The notes under the pieces are model-generated. The model saw only the letters and a program-made list of their open reading frames with translations, was not told the origin of the DNA and did no database searches. This document shows, in pieces, positions 8,347-16,485 of a stretch of DNA of 33,680 nt. The position numbers and the translations under genes are program-made. Where the stretch lies: contig JAMORK010000002.1 of assembly GCA_027063645.1 (NCBI GenBank), positions 1-33,680 on the forward strand. The letters are read 5' to 3'. The number at the start of each line of letters is the position of its first letter. Position 1 is the first letter of the stretch. Source of the DNA: Sulfurimonas sp. (GTDB lineage: Bacteria; Campylobacterota; Campylobacteria; Campylobacterales; Sulfurimonadaceae).

Positions 8347-8699
8347 TTTTTTATAAAATCTTTTATAATTGAAGTGGGACGACCGATGATCGCTTTGTTT
8401 CCTTTGATAATAACAGGACGTTCAATAAGCTTAGGGTTTGCCACCATCGCTTCTATAAGTTTCTCTTCATCTGTTTCATCTTTGAGGTTTAACTCTTTAT
8501 AAATAGCCTCTTTTGTTCTCATCCACTCTCTTGCACTACTAAAGCCAAGAAGTTTGAGTGTTGCCTTTATAGTCTCTTTATCAAGTTGCTCTTCAAGATA
8601 TTTTACCACTTCACTTTCACAGTTGTTTTCTTCTAAAATATTGATTGCTTCACGAGATTTTGAACATCTTGGGTTATGCCAAATTTTTATATCGTCCAT
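8343..8699 (-). CDS. ArsC/Spx-family thioredoxin-fold reductase (arsenate reductase-like)
   Basis: I start at the ATG at 8699, because an AGGAAAG ribosome site lies just upstream; the in-frame ATG at 8723 adds eight lysine-rich residues and has no such site. The 118-residue product begins MDDIKIWHNPRCSKSREA, with the active-site Cys12 in the HNPRCSKSR motif of glutaredoxin-dependent arsenate reductases. The C-terminal ERPVIIKGNKAIIGRP carries two of the arginines conserved in ArsC. No arsenic-resistance genes (arsR, arsB, acr3) are adjacent, so the physiological substrate is uncertain and a YffB-like role is possible. Confidence 0.85.
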   Translation of the reverse strand: MDDIKIWHNPRCSKSREAINILEENNCESEVVKYLEEQLDKETIKATLKLLGFSSAREWMRTKEAIYKELNLKDETDEEKLIEAMVANPKLIERPVIIKGNKAIIGRPTSIIKDFIKN

Positions 8700-8730
8700 T
8701 GCTTTCCTTTTTTTTCTTGACATTTTACAC

Positions 8731-8736
8731 TATAAT
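8731..8736 (+). promoter_or_regulatory. Probable -10 box of the GAF gene pair
   Basis: TATAAT lies 32 bases before the ATG at 8769, which has a good GGAAAGG ribosome site. A TTGACA at 8717-8722 is too close to act as its -35 box. Confidence 0.4.
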
Positions 8737-8768
8737 AATCGCAAATAAGATAGGAAAGGTTCTTTTTT

Positions 8769-9266
8769 ATGAAATATACAGACACCTATTTAAAATTAGC
8801 CGACTTTGGACGTGAACTTCTCAATAAAAAATCTCTAGAAGATGGAATGCCTCTTATCGCTCAGTATGCAAAAGATGTGATTGTTGCTGCAAGATGCTCC
8901 ATTTTTATCTATGATCACAAAACTCAAAAACTTTGGACAACACTCTCTGATGGTGTAGAAAAGATAGAGGTCGATGCAGATAAAGGTATAGTTGGTAAAA
9001 CAATTAAAGAGAAAAAACCAATAGTTGTTAATGAAGCATATAAAGACCCAGATTTCTTAGATGAGATCGATAAGCAAACAGGGTATAAAACAAATAATAT
9101 TATAACAGCACCTATCTTTGATTCTAACAGAAAGATTATAGGTGTATTAGAACTACTAAACAAAGAAAATGGATTTGATAATGATGACAGAAGATTTATG
9201 ATCTTTTTTGCACATTATATTAGTGGATTTTTAGAATTAGTAAACCATTTAAAAGAGAGTAAATAA
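8769..9266 (+). CDS. Stand-alone GAF-domain protein 1
   Basis: The 165-residue protein is almost entirely one GAF domain, a small-ligand or redox sensor fold, with no attached output domain. Recognisable features are AARCSIFIYDHKTQKLWT near residue 42, the central GIVGKTIKEKKPIVVNEAY, and TNNIITAPIFD...IIGVLELLNK near the end. There is no signal peptide, so it should be cytosolic. It starts at an ATG behind GGAAAGG. One base separates it from a second GAF gene of similar sequence, so the two probably arose by tandem duplication. The ligand and partner are unknown. Confidence 0.85.
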   Translation: MKYTDTYLKLADFGRELLNKKSLEDGMPLIAQYAKDVIVAARCSIFIYDHKTQKLWTTLSDGVEKIEVDADKGIVGKTIKEKKPIVVNEAYKDPDFLDEIDKQTGYKTNNIITAPIFDSNRKIIGVLELLNKENGFDNDDRRFMIFFAHYISGFLELVNHLKESK

Positions 9267-9267
9267 G

Positions 9268-9753
9268 ATGAGAAAAATTGACCAAATAGCAGCATTTGGA
9301 CAAAAGTTGATGAGTGTGAAAGATATGGAACAGGCCTTGGAGCTTATATCGGACGAGGCAAAAAACTTAGTGCATGCTGAGCGTTGCTCTATATTTATAG
9401 TAGATAAAGAGGATAAAATGCTCTGGACTAAAATTAGTGATGGGATAGGACGTATTGTGATCTCTCTCACTTCAGGTGTAGTTGGCGATACCTATACAAA
9501 GGCAAAGCCACAAATTGTAAATGACCCATATAGTGATTCAAGGTTTTTACCTAGCATAGATAAAAAAAGTGGTTATATCACTAAAAATATTATTACCGTG
9601 CCCATTTTTAATTCTAAACGTGAAGTGATGGGGATTATTCAGCTTTTAAATAAGCAGATAAGCGATTTTAATGAAAAAGATTTAGAGATGCTTACTTTCT
9701 TTGCAAACTATGTGAGTGGCAGTTTAGAACTTGCTCTTTTAAAAGCCTCTTAA
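9268..9753 (+). CDS. Stand-alone GAF-domain protein 2 (paralogue of its neighbour)
   Basis: This 161-residue single GAF domain aligns along its whole length with the preceding gene: AERCSIFIVDKEDKMLWTKISDG, GVVGDTYTKAKPQIVNDPYSD, TKNIITVPIFNSKREVMGIIQLLNK and a C-terminal FFANYVSGSLELA. Both share the RCSIFI cysteine, which could bind a ligand or cofactor or respond to redox state, although that is conjecture. The ATG lies one base after the upstream stop. The stop shares TTAA with the stop of the convergent lytic transglycosylase gene. Confidence 0.85.
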   Translation: MRKIDQIAAFGQKLMSVKDMEQALELISDEAKNLVHAERCSIFIVDKEDKMLWTKISDGIGRIVISLTSGVVGDTYTKAKPQIVNDPYSDSRFLPSIDKKSGYITKNIITVPIFNSKREVMGIIQLLNKQISDFNEKDLEMLTFFANYVSGSLELALLKAS

Positions 9754-10715
9754 AGGGCTTTATGTGCATCGTAAGCTAAACGCATAACACCCACAGCATA
9801 GTTCGATGAGTTGTTGTATCGCATAATCTTTTTAGTGTATTCTTTCATATAGGCAAGCTCTGGTTTTCCCTTTGTAAAACAATTATAAACTTTTCCATTT
9901 CTACTTTTTTCATACACAAAAGAGGCATCTTCGTGAGTAAATTCGTAGTCATACCAAGCCTGCTCAATCTTAGCAACATCTGGCATCTTCGACCAGTCTA
10001 TAAGGGTATCCCAAGAGGCTTTTTTATGTAAAAACTTTGCAGCAGACATAATGGCATCTTCCATTTTTGTAAGGTCTGCTACCTCTGTTTTATACCCCTC
10101 TGTGTAGATAAAAGAGTTTGGCATAAACTGTGGTATCCCTACTGCTCCGGCATAAGAGCTAGGGAGGTTACACTGCTCAGGTCTTACCCCTTTTTTGTAG
10201 CAGTGCTCTATAATGGCTGCCATATTGGTTTTACCCATTTTTAAGAGCCATTTTTCCCGTGGCGTTTCTGCCTTTGTTCGAACCACCATAGTGTTAAAAA
10301 CTATGAAGGCATCGTGTGTTGGTTTTATCTTATCGAGTTTTGTCTCTTTAAGGAGAATGGCAGCGATAATCTCACGATTAACTCCGTATTTTTTTTCAGC
10401 TTTATCGTAAACCTCTTTGTAGCGATGAAGATTTTCTACCATTTTAGGTACATACTTCACTAAGACATTATTTGCTTTTCTCTCATTCTCTTTATGGTAC
10501 TTTATTTTTGAGGGTTGCAGATACTTCCAACTAATCTCATCAAACTTTTTCGTCTTAAAATAGGAGAGTAAAAATTGGTTGGCATACTTATAAGAAACGC
10601 CATGCTTCACAACTTTTTCACATATATCGGTGTAGTCTTTGTTTTTAAAGTCGCAGTTATCATACTTGGCAAACGCGAGGGTAGTAAGGCTAAGGAGTAA
10701 AAGTAGTTTAGTCAT
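9750..10715 (-). CDS. MltB-like (SLT_2 family) lytic murein transglycosylase
   Basis: This enzyme cleaves peptidoglycan glycan strands to give 1,6-anhydroMurNAc ends. The 321-residue protein starts with a cleavable-looking signal peptide (MTKLLLLLSLTTLAFA) without a lipobox Cys, so it should be soluble in the periplasm. The catalytic Glu is in IAAILLKETKLD near residue 120, and SSYAGAVGIPQFMPNSF is the family's substrate-binding motif. It is the last gene of the seven-gene recycling operon. Its ATG overlaps the murU-like stop by eight bases and has a GGAAG ribosome site. It would generate the anhydro-muropeptides that the other operon products process. Confidence 0.9.
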   Translation of the reverse strand: MTKLLLLLSLTTLAFAKYDNCDFKNKDYTDICEKVVKHGVSYKYANQFLLSYFKTKKFDEISWKYLQPSKIKYHKENERKANNVLVKYVPKMVENLHRYKEVYDKAEKKYGVNREIIAAILLKETKLDKIKPTHDAFIVFNTMVVRTKAETPREKWLLKMGKTNMAAIIEHCYKKGVRPEQCNLPSSYAGAVGIPQFMPNSFIYTEGYKTEVADLTKMEDAIMSAAKFLHKKASWDTLIDWSKMPDVAKIEQAWYDYEFTHEDASFVYEKSRNGKVYNCFTKGKPELAYMKEYTKKIMRYNNSSNYAVGVMRLAYDAHKAL

Positions 10716-11364
10716 TGTTTATAGCTTCCAATCTTTGTGGTGTACCTATATCGTGCCACATCTTCTTAAACACTTCTCCACTTACGAGATTTTTTTCACA
10801 AAGTTCTCGTAAGATTGGAGCAAGTGGAGCTTTTTGTAACTCTATGGTTTGAAATATTTTAGGATTGTAGTAGCCTATGCCTGAAAAAGTGTACATCTTT
10901 TCACCCTTATTTAAAACATCAGTTCCCTTTAAAGCAAAATCACCTTTTTCATTATGGCTTGGGTTGGGGACTAAGATGAGGTGGGCGAGTTTCTCTTGTA
11001 AGTCAAAATCAGGCTCAAATTCATACTCACAAAAAACATCTCCATTGACAACTAAAAAGGGCTCATCTCCTAAAAATGCCAAGGCCTTTTTTATCCCTCC
11101 TGCACTCTCTAAAGGTCCTAATTCTCTCTCATCAGAGTAGTGAATTTTAAGATTCCACTTACTTCCATCCCCAAGGGTTTCAATAATTTTGCCACCAAGA
11201 TGGGCGATATTTATCACCACCTCTTTAAAGCCATTTCGAGAGAGTTTTTCTAAATGCCACACTATAAGGGGTTTTTCATGTACCTTCAAAAGAGGTTTTG
11301 GCAGGGTATCTGTAAGGGGTCTCATTCGCTCACCTCGACCCGCTGCGAGTATCATCGCTTTCAT
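10708..11364 (-). CDS. murU: N-acetylmuramate-1-phosphate uridylyltransferase MurU
   Basis: This 218-residue nucleotidyltransferase matches MurU of Pseudomonas putida from memory. It opens with MKAMILAAGRGERMRPLTD followed by LPKPLL, then ESAGGIKKAL, FLVVNGDVFCEYEF and HLILVPNPSHNEKGDF, and ends with MWHDIGTPQRLEAI. The reaction is MurNAc-1-P plus UTP to UDP-MurNAc, which bypasses de novo MurA/MurB synthesis. On sequence alone a sugar-1-phosphate guanylyltransferase would also fit, but the adjacent amgK-like and anmK genes favour MurU. Overlaps of four bases upstream and eight bases downstream imply coupled translation. Confidence 0.87.
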   Translation of the reverse strand: MKAMILAAGRGERMRPLTDTLPKPLLKVHEKPLIVWHLEKLSRNGFKEVVINIAHLGGKIIETLGDGSKWNLKIHYSDERELGPLESAGGIKKALAFLGDEPFLVVNGDVFCEYEFEPDFDLQEKLAHLILVPNPSHNEKGDFALKGTDVLNKGEKMYTFSGIGYYNPKIFQTIELQKAPLAPILRELCEKNLVSGEVFKKMWHDIGTPQRLEAINND

Positions 11365-12302
11365 TGGCTTACTCTTTGTAAAAACTCTCCAAGAGCTTGT
11401 GTTTCTTCATAGCGAAGCGCAGTCTCTATGGTGTAAGAAAGGGTGAGGGGGATGTCATCCAAGTAGCCATCTTTGCCATCACGAATACTTAAACGCGAGA
11501 AGACTCCAAGCACTTTAATGTGGCGTTGCAGACCCATAAAATCAAACCATTTTAAAAACTCTGTATCATCTGTTTGTGGGCTCACTTTATCACGAAAAGA
11601 GAGAGCAAGTTTTTCTATATTTTTTCGCTTAAAAGAGATATAACAATCTTTTAAGAGTGAGACTAAATCATAAGTAATAGCCCCACACATCGCATCTTGG
11701 TAGTCTATAACACCAAGTGTTTGTTTGTTAGTGAGCATGATGTTCCTTGAGTGAAAGTCTCTGTGAACAAAAATATTTTTGGGTTGAGAGAGTACCACTT
11801 CGCTAATTTTCTCAAGAGTATTTTGTACTAGGTTTTGCTCCTCATCTTTTAGAGAGTAAGCGAGCTTTTTCTCTAAGTACCACTCCCGCATTAGATCCAT
11901 CTCAAAGTGTAAAAATTTCTTGTCATAAAGTGGTAGTTTTGTTACATCTGCTTTTTGCATCTTTACAATCTCATCGATGGCGTTTAGATAGTGTATTTCA
12001 AAGTTACTTTCGTCTAAAACATCAAGAAGATTAGTGTTACCAAAATCTTCAAGTATTAAAAAACCCTCTTCTAAGTTTTGTGCATAAATCTTTGGTACAT
12101 TCACATCTACACTACTTAAACGCGAGCTAATTCCTACAAAAGGTTTGAGGGAGTCAAGCTCTAAGGAGCTGTCCATAATGATGTAAGTTTTCTCATTCTT
12201 TATAGCTCTGTAGTATTTTCTAAAACTTGCATCGGCACTAGCAACTGTGATGGCATACTCTTTTAAAAAAGTTGTTTCTAGCCATGCTTTGAGTTTACTC
12301 AT
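11361..12302 (-). CDS. amgK: N-acetylmuramate/N-acetylglucosamine anomeric kinase AmgK
   Basis: The 313-residue protein has the aminoglycoside phosphotransferase-type kinase fold. It resembles AmgK: an N-terminal ASADASFRKYYRA glycine-poor loop, DVNVPKIYAQNLEEGFLILEDFGN, the catalytic loop FVHRDFHSRNIM, the metal-binding VIDYQDAMCGAITYDLVSLLKD, and MGLQRHIKVLGVFSRL near the C-terminus. AmgK phosphorylates C1 of MurNAc (and GlcNAc), giving the substrate for MurU. It sits directly between anmK and murU, overlapping them by eight and four bases. In Pseudomonas the MupP phosphatase provides free MurNAc from MurNAc-6-P; no such gene is in this cluster. Confidence 0.88.
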   Translation of the reverse strand: MSKLKAWLETTFLKEYAITVASADASFRKYYRAIKNEKTYIIMDSSLELDSLKPFVGISSRLSSVDVNVPKIYAQNLEEGFLILEDFGNTNLLDVLDESNFEIHYLNAIDEIVKMQKADVTKLPLYDKKFLHFEMDLMREWYLEKKLAYSLKDEEQNLVQNTLEKISEVVLSQPKNIFVHRDFHSRNIMLTNKQTLGVIDYQDAMCGAITYDLVSLLKDCYISFKRKNIEKLALSFRDKVSPQTDDTEFLKWFDFMGLQRHIKVLGVFSRLSIRDGKDGYLDDIPLTLSYTIETALRYEETQALGEFLQRVSQ

Positions 12303-13365
12303 AAAGGGCTCCTAATATTGAATTTTTTGATGCTCCGGTGACTGAGCTAAGTGCTACTTTCTTTTTGTGAACTCGTTTGTAAGCAAGCCAAGCAAATGCC
12401 ATCGCCTCAAGTGCATCGCTGTTTGGCTCTTGTGTTATTTTTGCCTTAGTAAGTTTGTGGAGTCTTTGGAGTAAAAAGCCATTTTTAGCTCCCCCTCCAC
12501 ACACTATAATCTCTTCAATCTCAAAGCCTTTAAGGGAATCTGCAATGCTTTGGGCAGTAAGCTCTGTAAGTGTTCTTTGTCTGTCTGCACTACTAAGCTC
12601 AGGGAATTTGGAGAGATGTTTTGAGAGCCACGAGGCATTGAAATGCTCTCTTCCTGTACTCTTTGGTGGCGTTTTATGAAAGTACTCATCGCTAAGCATA
12701 TCGTTTAAAAGCTCTTGAGAGAGTTTACCACTTTTAGCAAACTCCCCAGCTTTGTCGTAAGCTTTGTTTTGTGTTTGTTGCATATGGATGTCAAGCAGGA
12801 CATTGCCACAGCCACTATCCCAACCAAGTAGAGGCTCTTTAAGGAGGGTGATGTTTGCCATCCCTCCAATGTTAAGAACCGCTCTTTGTGCTTGAGTGTT
12901 TTGGTAGTAAAACTGATGAAATGCAGGGGCAAAGGGTGCACCTTGTCCCTCATTTGCCACATCCATAGAGCGAAAGTCACTTATTGTTGGTATGCCTGTT
13001 TGTGCCACAACAATGTTGGCATTTCCTAGCTGAAGAGAGAAGGGGTGGAGTGTATCTGGGGAGTGCCAGAGGGTTTGGCCATGGAGTCCAATGGCGTTTA
13101 CCTGCTTCTTTTCTAAGGAAAAATATTCTAAAAACTGCTGAATCTTTTGTGCAAAAAATGCCCCAAGTTTTGCATCAAGCTCTCCAAAATCTTGGAGAGT
13201 GAGAGGGGAGTCAATGGCGTTTAAGACCTCTTTTTTAAGTGCTGTATCATAATTAAATTCTTTGTAATGAAGAAGTTTACACTTTGAGGCATCAATCTCA
13301 CACAAAGCGATATCGACACCATCAAGACTTGTTCCACTCATTACCCCAATGTAGTACTCACTCAT
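12295..13365 (-). CDS. anmK: Anhydro-N-acetylmuramic acid kinase AnmK
   Basis: AnmK opens the 1,6-anhydro ring and phosphorylates it to MurNAc-6-phosphate in the cytoplasm. The 356 residues begin MSEYYIGVMSGTSLDGVDIAL, the family signature. Further motifs include IGLHGQTLWHSP, PTISDFRSMDVANEGQGAP with the catalytic-site Asp, RAVLNIGGMANIT, GWDSGCGNVLLD and VCGGGAKNGFL. Its length is normal. The ATG overlaps the symporter stop (ATGA) with a GGGAG ribosome site, and its stop overlaps amgK by eight bases. Its presence shows that anhydroMurNAc itself reaches the cytoplasm, presumably through the adjacent symporter. Confidence 0.95.
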   Translation of the reverse strand: MSEYYIGVMSGTSLDGVDIALCEIDASKCKLLHYKEFNYDTALKKEVLNAIDSPLTLQDFGELDAKLGAFFAQKIQQFLEYFSLEKKQVNAIGLHGQTLWHSPDTLHPFSLQLGNANIVVAQTGIPTISDFRSMDVANEGQGAPFAPAFHQFYYQNTQAQRAVLNIGGMANITLLKEPLLGWDSGCGNVLLDIHMQQTQNKAYDKAGEFAKSGKLSQELLNDMLSDEYFHKTPPKSTGREHFNASWLSKHLSKFPELSSADRQRTLTELTAQSIADSLKGFEIEEIIVCGGGAKNGFLLQRLHKLTKAKITQEPNSDALEAMAFAWLAYKRVHKKKVALSSVTGASKNSILGALYE

Positions 13366-14840
13366 GCTTTACTCCCTTTTTGTGTCTGCATCACTCCAAA
13401 AGCGACAACTGTTCCAAAAACAATCTGCCATGAAAAGCCAAGATGGATACCAAAGGTGTAGGGTTGCAAAGCAAGGACTGTAAGAAAACCCCCTGCAAGA
13501 GCAAAAGGGACTGTTTGAGCACTTCCGCGTTTGGTAAAGATGGCAGAGAAAAATACTCCCAAAAGACCTGTGTAGGCAAACGCCATTACCCCAAGAGCAA
13601 AACCGATGAGGGAGAGTTCGGAGTAGCGTTGCCAAAAGTAACTGAGCATCGCCATTGCTAAAAGTAAAAGAGCAAAAAGAAGAACTGCTTTTTTTGAAGC
13701 TGCTAAAAAATGACTCTCTGGTGTTAGAGGGTGGCGTTTAAGGTGGTGGGGTCGGTAGATGTCCTCAATGGCAACACTCGCCATTGCCCCTAAAACAGAG
13801 TTTGTGCTAGAGAGGGCTGCTGCTATGGCTCCAACTGTGACAAAGCCTCGTAGCCCCTCTGGCATCTCATGGAGGATGTAGTACATAAAAATGGTAATCT
13901 TCTCCCCCTCAAAGTTTTGTACCACCGTATTGTTTTGGTAGTAGACAAATAGAAGTGCCCCAATACTTAAAAAAAGAAGAACAACAGGGATGGTTAGGAT
14001 GATAGAGAGGATAAGTGAGCGGCTCGCCTCCTCTTTGTTTTTACATGAAAGAGTACGTTGGGTCATATCTTGGTCAAGTCCAAAGGCGGCAATGTTGAGT
14101 AAAAGCCAACCACTAAGAAGCCCAATGATACTAAATTTTCCATCTAAAGAGCTATCTATAAAAGTGAGCTTTTCATGCTCTGAAAGTATTGCCATAATAT
14201 CTACACCCTCAAGGGAATGGTATAAAAAAAGAACTACAATAACTCCAGCACTCACATAGGTAAAGGCTTGAATTACATCACTTAAAATGACAGAACGCAC
14301 CCCTCCAAAATAGGTGTAAAGAAGTGCACCAAAGAGTAAAAGTGTGGCAGAGAGTAGCATATGAAAAGAGCTAATATCTAAGAAAAGTATCATACTAATC
14401 GCTAAGGCTGCAATGTAAAGACGTGCTCCACTTGCCATAATTCGCCCCACTAAAAACATCACTCCCGCTTGCTCTTTTGCTCTGCCACCGTAGCATTTTT
14501 CTAAAAGCTCATAAACTGTCATGGCGTTTATGGCATAAAATTTAGGGACAAGAAACTTCACAACAAAAAGAACACCGAGCAAAGAGGAGAAATAAAAACC
14601 TATAAGGGTGAAGTTGTTAGAGTAGGAGAACTCTGGAACTCCTAAAAAGGTAGCTGCTGATTGGGTGGTTGCTAGTATGCTGATGGCTACAGCAAAAAGG
14701 GGCATAGAGTTCGAAGCGGTAAAATACTCTTTAGTGGAGTTTATGGTTTTTTTAGAGAAATACCAAGAGCTAAGACCGAGCACTCCAAAGTAGGCAAAAA
14801 AAACGAGCCAGTCTAGGGGTGCAAAACTACTACTTCCCAA
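13362..14840 (-). CDS. Sodium/solute symporter (SSS family), candidate cell-wall sugar importer
   Basis: A 492-residue, very hydrophobic inner-membrane protein with about 13 membrane segments. It has the SSS-family opening (DWLVFFAYFGVLGLSSWYFSKK, then EYFTASNSMPLFAVAISILATTQSAATFLGVP), where the helix break and Ser/Thr residues of the sodium and substrate sites are expected. The start appears to be a TTG at 14840, overlapping the NagZ-amidase stop by eleven bases; no ATG lies nearby in frame. Family members import sugars, amino acids or sialic acid with Na+. Its position between a secreted hexosaminidase-amidase and anmK suggests import of anhydroMurNAc or a related sugar, replacing AmpG. 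The family call is firm; the substrate is inference. Confidence 0.9.
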   Translation of the reverse strand: MGSSSFAPLDWLVFFAYFGVLGLSSWYFSKKTINSTKEYFTASNSMPLFAVAISILATTQSAATFLGVPEFSYSNNFTLIGFYFSSLLGVLFVVKFLVPKFYAINAMTVYELLEKCYGGRAKEQAGVMFLVGRIMASGARLYIAALAISMILFLDISSFHMLLSATLLLFGALLYTYFGGVRSVILSDVIQAFTYVSAGVIVVLFLYHSLEGVDIMAILSEHEKLTFIDSSLDGKFSIIGLLSGWLLLNIAAFGLDQDMTQRTLSCKNKEEASRSLILSIILTIPVVLLFLSIGALLFVYYQNNTVVQNFEGEKITIFMYYILHEMPEGLRGFVTVGAIAAALSSTNSVLGAMASVAIEDIYRPHHLKRHPLTPESHFLAASKKAVLLFALLLLAMAMLSYFWQRYSELSLIGFALGVMAFAYTGLLGVFFSAIFTKRGSAQTVPFALAGGFLTVLALQPYTFGIHLGFSWQIVFGTVVAFGVMQTQKGSKA

Positions 14841-16485
14841 GAGCTTCTCGAATGTTTTTCATAAACACTTTACCTGGGTCTGCTTTTTTTGTACGGTAAG
14901 AGCTGTCTTTTTCTAGCCAGAGGGGAGTATTTTCAAACTCTCTGTACTCATAATGCCCAATGATGTTTTTAATGCTTGGGTATTTAGCTTGAAGGTAGTG
15001 GATGAGGTGGATGTTGGCCTGAAGTTGTGCAGGTGTTAAGTCCTCTTTTTTATTTGCTTCACCTCCAACATTTTCCACCCCTATACTTGTGTAGTTAAGT
15101 CCTATAACATGGCGAGCCATCCAGTTGTCTGGCATTAGTTGGTAGATGGTGCCGTCTCTATCTACCAAAAAGTGTGCTGAGACATTAAGTGCAGAGGCTG
15201 AGGCTATATCTTTACGGTCGCTGTAGAGAAGTTCTGCTTTAAGTCTTTTAAATGAATCTTCAAAACCCATAACAGCTGTCCAATGCAGCACTATGGTTTG
15301 TGGCACGATGGTAATATCTTTTACATCAAGTCCATAGTGTTGTTTGATGTACTCTTTTGTAAGGGCTTTGCGTTTGTCTGTAAAATCTATGGGTTTTTGA
15401 ACGATGGAGTATTTTGTATGAAGATTCTCAATGCGAAGATTTGCCTCTTGTATCTTCTTAAACGCGATGGCTCCACTTTTTACCTGCACTGTGATGGTAT
15501 CTACAATCTCTTTTGCACTATTATGCTCTAGTTGGTTTCCAAAAAGGAGCATATCTACCCCTGCATTGATGGCGAGAGTAACTCTCTCTTTGAGTGAATA
15601 GTGTTGTGTTATGGCTCCCATTTGCATATCATCACTTATTATTACCCCTTGAAATTTCATGGTATTGCGAAGAAGCTCATTGTTAAATTTTTTAGAGAGG
15701 GTGGCTGGGTATTTGTTGTCAATGTGGGAGTTATACACATGAGCACTCATAATTACATCTGCATATTTTTCTTTTATAAGGGCATAGTAGGGCTCAAGTT
15801 CCTTAGGTGACCATGTCTCACTTACATCTACAAAACCTTTGTGAGAATCCCCAAGTGATGAGCCATGACCTGGAAAATGTTTGAGTACAGAGATGATATG
15901 GTGGCGTTTTTGTAGTTCAATGAGTACCTTGGAATAAGCAACAACCTGTCTGGGGTCTGCTCCAAAAGAACGCTCAAGCCCTACAATTACCCTGTTTTTT
16001 GGATTAATCGCCAAATCAACCACAGGTGCAAAGTTCATGTTAATGCCAGCATCTTGAAGCATTTGAGACTGTTTTTCATATACTTTTAAAGTTTCTTCAT
16101 AACTCATTTTCCCAACTTTAGCAGCAGAGGGGATACTCTCAAAACCATACTGAGGTTTTAGGCGTGCCACCTTGCCACCCTCTTGGTCAACACTTATAAA
16201 AAGAGGGGCCTTTGCATAGCTTTTAAGCTCTTTTGTGAGTTTTGCAAGCTGTTGGGGAGAGCTGATGTTTTTTGTTTTACTTCTCTCTTTGTAGTTCCTG
16301 TCAAAAAGAATCACTCCACCGAGCTGATACCTCTGTATATCTTTGACAATGGGGGAGTTTTTATTCACACTTGTGCCATCAAAACCCATAATGAGCATTT
16401 GCCCTATCATTTTGTGAAGCTCTTTGTCACTTGGAAGGGCTTGCAGTAGGGTAAAACTCAGTAAAAATGTTAATAAATATCTCAA
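14830..16485 (-). CDS. Secreted NagZ beta-N-acetylhexosaminidase fused to an AmpD-type amidase
   Basis: I start at the TTG at 16485, which has an AAGGAG ribosome site seven bases upstream and overlaps the upstream stop (TTGA). A longer reading from 16545 would bury the signal peptide. The 551 residues begin with a signal peptide (MRYLLTFLLSFTLLQA). A GH3/NagZ domain follows (about 22-350) with SVDQEGGKVARL, KHFPGHGSSLGDSHKG including His215, and the likely nucleophile Asp285 in ISDDMQMG. An Amidase_2 domain (about 385-545) carries probable zinc ligands His401, His511 and Asp536. Together it should cut GlcNAc-anhydroMurNAc and strip the stem peptide in the periplasm. NagZ and AmpD are separate cytoplasmic enzymes in E. 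coli, so both fusion and export are notable. Confidence 0.9.
   Translation of the reverse strand: MRYLLTFLLSFTLLQALPSDKELHKMIGQMLIMGFDGTSVNKNSPIVKDIQRYQLGGVILFDRNYKERSKTKNISSPQQLAKLTKELKSYAKAPLFISVDQEGGKVARLKPQYGFESIPSAAKVGKMSYEETLKVYEKQSQMLQDAGINMNFAPVVDLAINPKNRVIVGLERSFGADPRQVVAYSKVLIELQKRHHIISVLKHFPGHGSSLGDSHKGFVDVSETWSPKELEPYYALIKEKYADVIMSAHVYNSHIDNKYPATLSKKFNNELLRNTMKFQGVIISDDMQMGAITQHYSLKERVTLAINAGVDMLLFGNQLEHNSAKEIVDTITVQVKSGAIAFKKIQEANLRIENLHTKYSIVQKPIDFTDKRKALTKEYIKQHYGLDVKDITIVPQTIVLHWTAVMGFEDSFKRLKAELLYSDRKDIASASALNVSAHFLVDRDGTIYQLMPDNWMARHVIGLNYTSIGVENVGGEANKKEDLTPAQLQANIHLIHYLQAKYPSIKNIIGHYEYREFENTPLWLEKDSSYRTKKADPGKVFMKNIREALGK

Noticed and set aside
8343-8699. Arsenic-resistance locus
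   Set aside because: Only the ArsC-like reductase is present. No arsR, arsB or acr3 is nearby, so an operon for arsenic resistance is not supported.
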